Shown: positions 33,601 through 45,600 of the stretch, piece by piece | Layout of the letters: each line of letters starts with the position of its first letter | How positions within the stretch are numbered: the stretch's first letter is position 1 | NCBI RefSeq assembly: GCF_041260155.1 | Contig: NC_091944.1 | Location: 11,358,772-11,422,771, forward strand | Reading direction: 5' to 3' | Origin: Ptychodera flava | Taxonomy: Eukaryota > Hemichordata > Enteropneusta > Ptychoderidae | Length of the DNA stretch: 64,000 nucleotides | Translations under genes and position numbers: made by a program | The notes under the pieces: generated by a model | The model's database searches: none | What the model saw: the letters and a program-made list of their open reading frames with translations, nothing else | Told to the model about the DNA's origin: nothing

Positions 33601-36600
33601 ATTTTGGGGCAATTTTTGCCATTTTTTTGTCATAAAATGTGTATTTTCAAAACTACTCATCTGATAGCTTTAAAATTTGGTATACAGGTTTCTATAGATG
33701 AACTTAAAAGTATTTATTGAAATTATGATGAAATCTGCAATTTTGAATTTTTGGGGCAATTTTTTTGCATTTTTGGTCAAAAAATGTGTTTCTCAAAAAG
33801 TACTGGTCTAACAGCTTTGAAATATGGTATACAGGTTTCTATAGATGAACCAAATTTAATCTTTTGAAATTATGATGAAATCTGCACTTTGTTTTTAGGG
33901 GCAATTGTTGCCATTTTTGGTCAAAAAATTTTACTCTCAAAAAACTACTCATCAGATAGCTTTGGTTGACATGTTCTTAGGGATGATCTGATGTGATATA
34001 TTCAAAGTATGATGAAATCTTCAATTGTGTATTTTTGCAGCTATTTTAGCCACTTTTTTCTGGCCACTGCATTGAGCTATCAAAGATTTCCACCTTCTTC
34101 ATCAACATGTATCAAAAAAAGTTATTCTCTACATAAACACAGCGGAGCTATATCGGCCGCTAGGTCGCTTGTTTACTATTTTTGTCTTGTATGTCAACTT
34201 CAAGTTCTTGTTCTACTCAGTCCTCAAAGCATGTTGAAACACTGACTATTCAGCTTGTCGACACAACTAAGATGGTGAAAGTTTTTCTTAGCTCTCTAAG
34301 GGCTTCAAAATGAGCCCCCACAAGTGGTAGATCAGAATAGAACTGAAAATTCCAGAGTGTGAATATCCATCACCGAGGGGCATTCTATGTTAAGGGTTCT
34401 GAAGGGACGGTTTCTTGTGTGATTTAGGAGCGGACTCGTGAATGAGACAGTTTCCTGTGGTTTGCGTACTCATATTGTAAGATAGACCACTGCAACACAC
34501 GGCTTGGTTTACAGTGCTCACGGTAGAGACAACAGAACTTTGATAAAAAACTGAAAGCAAAGTGGCACAAAGCAGTTTTCTTTGAAACTGGTCGTTTGCA
34601 CATGCATATATAGTGTATGCAAAAGACTAACCAATTTTGAATGATTTTTTTTTTAAAGAGTACTGGCGTGGGAAAGCAGGTCAACAAGTACCGGAAATGG
34701 GGAGGTAGAGTGACTGATTATGCCAGGACTCTTGTACATCGATGGAAAGAGATGCTCTTGACAGAGACTCAGTCAAATGAGGAAGGGAATTATGAAGGAA
34801 ACCAGTGCGACTCAAGAAGCCATGTTGAAGATAGTGAAGACCAAAGACTGGTGCATCATCAGTCTTATCCGGGAAAAGAGAAAAAACGTGATGACAAGAC
34901 ACGCGTGAAAGACGAAAGGAGAAAATCTAGTAAAAGCACAGAATTGTGTCACTCAGAAAAGTCCAAAACTGAGAAGACAGCTATGAAAAGACACGTTGAA
35001 ACAGAGAGATTTACAAACGATAGCGCAGGAACCAGCGATCATAGACATGAAAAATCAAATAGCGTACAGCTAAAGAAAAGTAGCAAAACAGAACCAGTGA
35101 AAAAGAAAGCGAAGGTCAAAGTTCGAGATGAGGAAGTGTCGTATGAGTCTACTGGAATGTCATTTTTAGAATGTTTGAATTTAGATACGCCAAAGAAAGG
35201 AAAGAAACTTTTGAAACAAGATAAGGTTAAGACGACTGTGGTCTCATCCTCAAATGCCGCAACAGACTCAGAATTTCATTCAAATCAGCAGGGAGCAAAA
35301 CACGACCAGCATTCCGGGAAACGGAAAGATAAGAAAAAACATAAACACAAACGCAAGGAACGTTTTGCAGGAAGCAGGGACGATGCAGGCACACACAAGG
35401 TGAGGGAAACATCAGGACGCAGTGGCAGTGTGATGGAGAAAAACAGCACTGATTGCAGTGGTAGCAAGACATCTAGGGAAATGAAAAGGAAACTAGAAAT
35501 ACCCACAGTTGATGAGAGCAGAGCGAAAAAGGTGAGATTGTAATGTGTGTATTTCGGCGCTTCCATTGGAATTTGACAGCACAGAATGTGACACTCTGAG
35601 CAGCTTGGTTTGAGAGTCAGGAAATGGATGCATTTATCACTTTTCCTCCACGTTTAACTTTCGTAAATGAATCTGCTTGTATCTGCTTTATCCGTGTATA
35701 TCAACAATGAACTTGAATATTCAGATCATTAATGGGTATTGATCAAGACATGTCGAACTGGATGGTAATTTTGGATGCCATGGTTTGATCTGCAAGTTCT
35801 TGGAATATTGAGCTTACATGTTCTGGGAGGCATCAACAGCTTTCAATGAAATTACACATACCGCTGTATTCTCACAGATAAGGAAAGTTGTCTTTTTTGT
35901 CCACCACATAGAATTTGGTGAAAAGTGTCATTTGACCCCAGGACATCTAAAATATAAGAAGTTCAAATTCAAGGAGCCTTTCATACTTCATAAATAAAAC
36001 ATGCATATTCAGACTGTTTGCGTACATTGGATAGATGATTCCAGTATATGAAATAAGTTGGATTTGGTAAGTTGAAAGGCAAGTTCATCCAACTTCGGCA
36101 TGTTCAATTCAGTCTGTTAGTTGTGAACTGTATTAAAGGTATACAGTCACCTGTAATCTAAATATGTCCATATATGGTCAAAGGGCATTCCTTGGTATTC
36201 AAAATGCCCATTGAGGGTGCTGTTTTTAAAAAGCGGCCACCTGCTTAAAATCTGTGATTGGTTAGGTTTTCTTTTTCCATTAGAACAAAATTAGAACAGG
36301 TGACAGTATACCTTTAAACCTGCTTTGAAAAGGAATGCTAGATGGCCTCTGTCACTGGTCTTTGATACCAAATATTTTGCTTTTTAACAGTGAGAGTACC
36401 AATGACCTGTGACTGAACTTGACTGATTGATGATGTGATCTTATTGCAGGCCAAGGAATCTGTGACATCGCCACTGGACATCAATATGCCAGCAATAAAC
36501 CCAGATTACAAACCACTTCGCTTGCCACAGTTAGACACACCAAAACGGAGAACTGGTAAGCTATGAGGGCAATGAATTGATAAATTATGGTGACTACTTG

Positions 36601-39600
36601 TAGAATAGGCCTTAGAGACAGTATATGGGCCGCTTGAATTTTTACTCATTTTCTTGGTTCATGCTAAATCTGTGGGCTTATTTTGAAGTGTATGGATTAC
36701 ATATAGGTATACTAATTGTGTTTCGGTAAAATAGAATATTAAATGCTTGTAGCTGTAACATTTCATGATTTTTTTCACTGTTTTTGTTTGTAATTTCTTC
36801 TGAACCGAATTCTGGTCTGGACTAGAATTTGCATGTAAACAATGAGAGTGCATTTTGCTCATATAGACTCTGAGTTGACCCACTAAACAGTAGGTGTTTC
36901 AATATGTGTCACTCAAGGAGTGGAGAGAACAAGAACTTGCAATGGATATTTAACATAAAAAAAAACTGTGAAAAATCATCAGAAGTTACAGCTACTGGCC
37001 CTTTAAACCTTTCACCCTAGTTCCCTGTATACAGGTCCAAGATCACCATTGATAACAATGGGTTTGGGTGGAACCATGGTGGTGAAAGGGTAAGTATTTC
37101 TCCGTAGAGTTACCATTATGTGTTCACTTTGAAAATTCAAATATCATTTAATTTCAGATAATGTACATATTTAATTCTAAACGTTGATCATGAAAGAGAA
37201 TATTTAATCAAGTTTCGATTTTTTAGGAACTTGTCTCTCTAATGTTTGTAATGCTAGTGGTGAAAATGTTATCGTAATAATTTGAAAGTGTTTTGAAATC
37301 ATTGAAAAGCATAGGTAGAACTTTTTGAACTGAATTCCAGATTGACTGAGAGTTTCAACTTCATAAGAAATAAAATAATTAGAAATCTAAATGAAATTTG
37401 AAAGATGTGAAATTGTTTGGATCTGGCTGTTACAAAGGTCTTCATATAAATGCAGAATGTACGATACTCTGTATCCTCAGTAAAACATTTCATCATTTAA
37501 ATACGATAACACTTTATTAACACACATCATTCCATGGTAGGATGAAAAGGGTTACATGAACTCGGAAGAGAAAAAAAAAACAGTGTCTCAGAAGTCTCAC
37601 TGCAAATACAAGGAAAAAGTCTTAATGAAGAAACTACATACTTATCGCAAAAAGAAAAAAAGATACAGAATACAGTCAGTGATTTAGATATATTGCCACT
37701 GTATTAATATGTAGAGTTTGTAGTTAATCCATTTTGTGTAAACAGTCCTATGATTTTTCCATGCATCATCTGCTTTGTGTAAACTATCTGAACAGAGCAT
37801 ACATGTACATCCACAGTGTTATGTCTGTGGTAGGTGACTACGAATCCATGGAAATCCATGAAATCTGATGATACCTACACTGATTTGTGCATACAGTTTG
37901 TTTGTAGTGAGTTGAAAGTGAAAATGCCATAGACTCTCTGATTTACAATCACTCATATATAATAATATTACATAGAAAGCTTTATTATGAGTACAATTCA
38001 TGATAATTGGCAAGATTGATTGACAGGCCGTGAGCCAATCATGAAGCAGCACTACTGTAATTAACCCTTGCTCATAGATAAGTAGGTAGAAGAATTTAAA
38101 GATACGTGCCATCCTTTCAGTGCTTTAATAATTGCCACCCTCAGTAGCCATCATCTCATAGACTGAAGGCTGTCCCTCTGGCCTTGTTTGTAATGGTAGC
38201 TTGGGGGTCACAACCAATTTTGCTGTTGTCAATCTGCTCTGATTGAGTATAACTGATGTGTATGGCACAGCTCACAGTGGATTGGGTGAGCTTTTGCCCT
38301 AAATGCCCAGGTTATTGAAATAAAAGTCCAGAATAACAGCTGTTGATAAGGGATAATCTTCTCAGAGAAACGAAAGTGCAAAGGACAGGTAGCTGTAATT
38401 CCAGCACAGCTGCCCTACTATGTTGCATCATAGACAATAGAAGCAAGACCTCTTGCTTCTGCTCTGTACGGTTGCATTGTGCAAAACAAAATATTTATGA
38501 CTCTGATTCGACATATCACATGTGCAACTGTTTTCAAAATACAGGGTTCAAAGTTAGGGTGTTACTGTTAGTGTGGTGGTGTATGTAGACCACTTGAATG
38601 ACTGTATATTTCAGTGATCCAAATGAAAAAATATGTTCATGAAAAATTATCATCTACTAATTACCTTCTTTTAAAACTTGTAAACTTTAAATGTCACTAA
38701 ATATGGTATGTAATGTCATTCATAAACATTAATTTTGCTCTGTGTAGGGGAATATAATTTATCTTTCACAGTGAGGATGGGTTAGGGCCTTACAGCTAGA
38801 AAAACTTCTAACTGAATCCTTTTGATAAAAGGATTCTGTAGATCAAGCACTGAGATTGAGGGATGTTAGCTTGGTGTATTACAATCTCGGAAGGACTCCA
38901 ATACTGTGTCACACTTTTGCAGATTCTTCACAGTCCAAAAGAGCCATCATCTGGTTTGTTTGATGGTCGAACATGTCGAATTTTGGACTAGAAAAGTATG
39001 CAAATTCCAAACCCTGACATACTTGTAGAAAAATAACTGTATTATTTTACATCGATTTGTCCACAGCTGGGTTGGATGAAGCAGCTCTCACTGCAATGAG
39101 TACATCAAAACAATCTCGTACAAAAGTTTTCTCTGGAAGAGCAAGAAATATCATCTATGATCGTAAGTAGACAAGCATGGTTTCAGATGTATGCAGATTC
39201 ACTTTTTTTATAATCATTTTATGAAATTTTGTTCACTGCAATAAGTTTTCATATTTTCTGCTCTATCCAGTTTTGAAAGTCATAGTCTGGAGAAATAAAT
39301 GTGGAAATATATCAGTTTTTTTCACCGAAAAATCAAAATGGAACCTAGACGTTACTGTAGGTAGTCCTGTACATTTGAAGTCAAGAAATAGGCAGAACTT
39401 TTCTGTACAAATAGGTAACTGTCACACGTGAGTGAAGTAGAGAACATTACCATTCTCTTGACAAACTTGAGTAAAAATATGCCACTTATTATCACACATA
39501 AAATGTGCTGTATGGAATGGCCTAGGGCTTTATCGTAGGAATAAATTATGAAAATGAATGAAAATGAATTTGAATGAGTATTTTGGTTTCTCACAAGTTG

Positions 39601-42600
39601 TTTCTTTTACAAGTCTTCAAAATTACTGAGTTTCATGAATTACCAGTTACTCTCATAATAGCATAAAGAACATTGTGAATATGAAATGACGTTGTTGATG
39701 ATCAACATGAATATGAAATGATAACATTGATGATCAACATAGATATGAAATGATGTTGATGATCAACATGATATGAAATGATGTTTTTGATGATCAACAT
39801 GAAATAATGTTGTTGATGATCAACATGAATATGAAATGATGTTTTTGATGATCAACATGAATATAAAATAATGTTGTTGATGATCAACATAAATATGAAA
39901 TGATGTTTTTGATGATCAACATGAATATAAAATAATGTTGTTGATGATCAACATGAATATGAAATGATGTTTTTGATGATCAACATGAATATAAAATGAT
40001 GTTGTTGATGTTCAACATGAAATAATGTTGTTGATGATCAACATGAATATGAAATGATGTTTCTGATGAACAAAATTTATGCCAGAAGAAAAGAAGAAAT
40101 CTTTGAAAGTTCATGCATTATCTACCTTTTGTTCATTAAAACTAATATTTATGGTATTTGCCAGTCCACTATTATTCACAAATTTATGTCCAGTAGACCA
40201 GTCCATGGTATATTGTGTGTAGCTAGCCATGTGCACACCGTCGTATGCAGAAAAACCTAAAGCTGTAGCTTGGCCACTCCTCTGATAAATAACCACTTGT
40301 CTATGACAGGCACTGAGATCTAAAAATAGTTTAAACTATGTTTTACTTCCAGCAAAAGAAGAGCTAGAGAATCTTTTGGCTGACCTGTAGCTTGTTTGAA
40401 GATAAAATAATTCTGTGTTGGTTATCGGATTTTACACGAAATGTTAAAGCTCCAATAGCTGTGAATTTTATGCATTATTTTCATGATTTTATTTTGAAAC
40501 CAAGTTTGTTTGTATAAATGATAAATGTGCTAACTGAAGGATATGTATAGAAGTATCACTGCTCGCTGATTTTAACCATGCCTACACGTTTGAACAGGTT
40601 AATAATAAACGGGTGCCGCACTCATAAAATGGCGCCCCACGGAAAATTAAAAAAATGCAGTATTTCCTGCACGTACACGAAGTGATCATACAAGAAACAA
40701 GCATAATACCATTTACTTGAATGCACAACTCATGACGGCCAACATTTTGTTGTTGTAATATATATTTTCTGTCACATGTCGATTAGTTTTTGAAAATTGT
40801 GGAAAATCTAAAATGATGTTAAAATGTTTGAATTTTCATTCCACATTTGACACTTATGACAGTGTTATACACTTTTCAGTCTTTAATGGGTCTTATTCAA
40901 AGAAAACTCTTAGAAAATTGAGGATATTTTGAGATCGGTTTATTACACATTCCCGCTATTGGGGCTTTAAGAAATGGACGTATCCCAGATAGCTTGCAGG
41001 ATGGCCATTGGCTGCCTCAAGTCATTGTGATATGCATAACCACATCCTATCGACTCTGACTTTCACTGTTGTAGTGATTTTCCTGTCTTCATTTTCCAGA
41101 TGTACCGTCACTGTATGACATGTGTATGAGGGTGCTGTGTGACAATATTGATGGTAAGTTCAGCAAATTTGTCTAGCTATTCACAGCAATCGCGATGATG
41201 TCATTAAAAATGGGTCAGAGGTCATGCATGAATCAAACTCAGACAGATTTACACGCAGCTACACCAGTGGCAGCGTACAAATACTCATATTTACTTATGT
41301 TTATTGATTTGGAAATGAAGTAGGTGGTGTATTTATAGACCAGCAGTGATCTGCTGGTCAATAATTCTCCCACATACAGCAACTCACCTTTGTACATGCA
41401 AGCACATGGTTCTACGTGAGATGATTATTTCTATTTCATTCAAAACTGACACATGTACATTCAGACTGAAACAGACAGGTATCTACCCTGCGAGGAAAAC
41501 TACCACAACTCTCGACAGTAGAGCACTGTGACATGTGTGACTTTGACTGACCTGTTTTGAGACCTTTGATCGGCTAATGTACCAGATTTGCACATGTGAC
41601 CTGTGAGCCAGAGAGTAGTATCGCTACAGCCACATTTGTACTCACAATGTACGTGTATAAATGTAGATTTCATATACATTTTACATTTCATCGTTGCTGG
41701 TACCTTGCTTACAGTGGAGTGATTCTATTTCCATGAAATCTATTTCTGGTCACGCATAATGTGAAGGTCACTTTCTGCATCTGTAATAATAGCAATGGGT
41801 CAGCAGAGAATCATCTGTGCAAAATTTCATATTTTTGCATTTCATGGAACCCAGCATTGGAAGATGTCGGTGGTATTCCGTATGATATACTCTCTCCGGT
41901 ATTGGAGAAATGTACAGTAGATCAACTCTTCACATTGGAAGATTACAATCCAGTAAGTCTGTCTATCTGTTTTTCACTTCTATTTACCATTGCCAGTCAT
42001 TCATTGTATGTGAGAGTGCTCCATAATTGAGATTCCTAAGACTTAAGAATTTTAGCCTTTCCTTTGTGAAATCATGATCTGTTCCAGGCAAAGAGTTTTT
42101 TTTTCAAAATGAAGAATTTGACCGAGTGAGTTTGAAAAGAGAAGTGCCCAGGAAACGAAAGATAGGGACAGATAGACTGATAAAACTGATAAGACTGATA
42201 AAATGGTGACAGAGTGACACAGAAAGTGACGGCAATACAAATGTAGGAAATGAAAAAAAAATGTGTGTATACAGTCTTTACACATTGGTCTATGGTCATC
42301 AGGTCAGGTTTGACAGTGGGCTTACAAATTTCTGTCATAATGTGACGCATGCATTTAAAAGTGCTGCACTGAATAAACAGATACTCAAGCAAACATAAGG
42401 AATGCGGCCTTGCCAGTTGAAATGTCAATACAGTTGAGTTAACTCTGTACCTGACAGCTCTGTAACAAATTAATTTTTAAAAAGCCAACAGAAACATTGT
42501 GTTCGTTTCCATGTGCATTGTGATACTGTACCAGGGGAAATGTACATTGAACATGGTCTGATTGCTTTGATGAAAGACCAAGTGTTGTCAGTTGCAATGG

Positions 42601-45600
42601 AGTCTGATTAAAATGACCTTGAAAAGATGTGAATTATTCTCTTGGGAAAGTAATCAATGAAATTTAATGGCTATGTTTTCTGACAAGTGATCACTCAGAT
42701 ATCATGTGAAGGTGACAATTTAGACAAAAGGGAATTTAAAAGGTCTTATTGTTCGCTGACTACAAAGCATATTTGTGTTTTGCAGTGCATGCTTGTCCAT
42801 CACTCTGCTTTTACAAGTTTTGAAAGACTGGTTAACCCTTTGAGCGCCAAAGTCAATTTTTGTCGCCCTTATAAAATATACCTCAGTCAATTTTTGTCAG
42901 ATTTTTGCAACAATTTTGATAAAAACCAGTGGCCAATGATATGTTGTGTTCACTTGGTCTAAAATTATAGGAAAAATTACAGAAATGTTCATGAAAATTG
43001 ATAAAATTTTGAACTAAAATTTTGGTGGGAAAAAATACAGCACTCAAAGGGTTAAAATTGGAAAATGAGAATGCAGTAAAACACACTTTTGAAATACCGG
43101 AACTCTGTGTGGAAATAAAATAATGGTTGACTGTTGATGGAACATATGTTCAAGTTTGAAAACAGAAACTGCGATATTGGGATGACATCGTTCATTATTT
43201 TTATTTTTTCAAATGTCAGCATTTTCTTGAAGACACAGACCAACTATGGAAAAGACATTGTGAGAGGGACTTCAGACGAGAAGAACCTGATGAGTTTGAA
43301 ACATGGCGGGAACTCTATCTTGTAAGTTTACTCTCTGAAAATATCGTCAATTTTATTTTCTTTCTGCGGAAGTTACCTGTTTTGAAATTTCAGTTTCTGT
43401 ATATGTGTCAGAGAGCCAGAATAAATACTGATTAGCATATATTAGCATATAAAGGTCAATTTCTTTCAAGAAGATGTAAATTTAAATATTGCCAGCTAGT
43501 GTTCAAGTAAAAAATATCTGTATTTTTCAGTGCTTAGAGACAGTATAGCACGAAATGTTGTTACAGTTCTCAAGGTTTTATCATGTACCCACAGAATATT
43601 GTAGTATCGAATATGGTATGTGCAGAAAAAGGGAAAGTATGGCATAGTTATGCTCTCCAGACTGTGAGCCCGTACAGTATGATATTCGCAGTTGAATAAA
43701 GGGTCTATGCTGATCGCAAAATACTTCTTTTGTTTATTGCCTAAGTTTGAAATGAGGTGAACCTGGATTTTGTCACAATTTCGGCTCAAAAATCTATGGA
43801 ACACCAATTTACGTATGTACGTGCATAAAAGCAGTGGATTGTGCATAACAAGGAGTTTTTAGCCAAAAAATTAACATACTCATAATTAGCGTGTATCTAA
43901 ATTAGACACTAAAAGTCAAAGACGTTTATCCATCAAGGATAGTGATTATGCGTTGCCATATGCCAAATTTTTGGCTTTACAGCATTAACCCTTTGAACCC
44001 GGCCCGGACAAAAATGTCTGCATGATGTCATAGGTCACCAGGGGGTCAGGGTTCAAAGCATGAAGAGCAAAACCATGTCACACTTCTCCCACTTTTCCAT
44101 TACTGTACACTGAACACTGCAAGCACCTGATGCTGTACCGCAGTGATCAAATGGGGTAAAAACAGAAATCTCAGTGTAAAGCATTAGTTTAGTCCTTATT
44201 CTCCACCATGTTGGCAAGACTGAAGATAGGTGGACACAGACAGTGTGTTTGCATTAGTCACCAGTAACCCAGAGAGTCCTCAGGCTAGCAACAGAGCGCA
44301 TAGCTAAACCTATGCACAAGAAATATTGGCAAATGGAAAGGCTGTGCAAAAAAAAATGGATAGCGCCCTCTTCTTAAAGAAGTCTTTTACTTTGTTTTTA
44401 TACGAGTTTGTTGTGAAAACAGAGCCAGGAAGTTAGTTGCTCATACTTGTAGAATACAAGGCAGGTGAATGACTTCTGTATTTCAAGACTATTTATTTCT
44501 TCTGAAGCAAGTTTCATGATTGCTATTTCTTTGAGGGATAATTTTTCATTACAAGCAGAGTGTGACCTCTCTTTCTGTATTTTTCCCGCAGCGTAAACTT
44601 GATGAAAGGAAGGTGAAGCTGGAAAAAATAACCGCCAATATTGCTGCCAGCATGGCACAGAAAAAACCTGGTATGTGTTGTTATTTTAATTTTCTTCATC
44701 TTCAACATACATTATTTGATTTCCAAGTTGTATTTAAACAACAGCTAACCTTCGGTTAATTGGTGTGTCATGATTTGCACACCGTACGTTGATGTTTAAC
44801 CCCTTGACTACCTATGGTGCCGGATATATCCGGCACCATATTGAATTACCATATACCTAGAGTGCCGGAAATATCCGGCACAGTTAAATAGGCGTATTTG
44901 CTTCGTTTTTGTCACTAAAAATCCCGTAATTTCGGCGTCGGCACGCAGCGCGACTAAGATTGATGCATTCCGATCTGGCCTGAATGTGATTGCGCCCCCG
45001 TACGTCCGAGTATGGCCAAAATCCGGAAGCAAATGTCGTGACCCATGACCTCGATCCTAAAGGTCAGGCTGATCACAGAAGCATCGCGCCGATTGTTTAC
45101 AGTTTTCAGAAGTACGGACGATCGCGAAGATGTTTATGGTTTGTTTTAATGAAATGAAATGTTTATTTATTGAAAACAAATGATTTATATGTAAATATGT
45201 TCTGTTAACAGCAATATTCGTGAATGAAACTAGAGGAAATACAATTTTTTACTATAAGTCAGTGAAATTTTATAGCAGCCATATTATCAATATGACTGGT
45301 CACATGACTGGTCATGTGTTTGGTCATGTGATATGTTGTTCCCTAAAATGTATTTTTAAATATTGTGAATTATTTTTTGATAAATCATAACCATTTTAGA
45401 TGCATGTTTCTGCAAGGAAGACATAAAGCAGAAGTTTACAAATATAAAATGTGTTGATTTTTAAATACAGAATCATGTCAGATGCTGATGTTTGTGGTTC
45501 ATTTACTCTGCCTTTTGTGAGAAAAATCTTAAATAGATACATCTATAAATATAATAAAAGGAAGTTATTATTACATATATGTAAAGACAATGCCTGAAAA

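Noticed and set aside
34641..34658. ATG at 34641 as a start for a separate 300-aa protein
   Set aside because: A splice acceptor lies at 34657-34658. The upstream exons at 30673 and 32494 supply the rest of the TFIIS N-terminal domain.
39679..40070. Regular repeats resembling a CRISPR array
   Set aside because: Units are contiguous and alike without unique spacers, and the genome is eukaryotic; it is a minisatellite.
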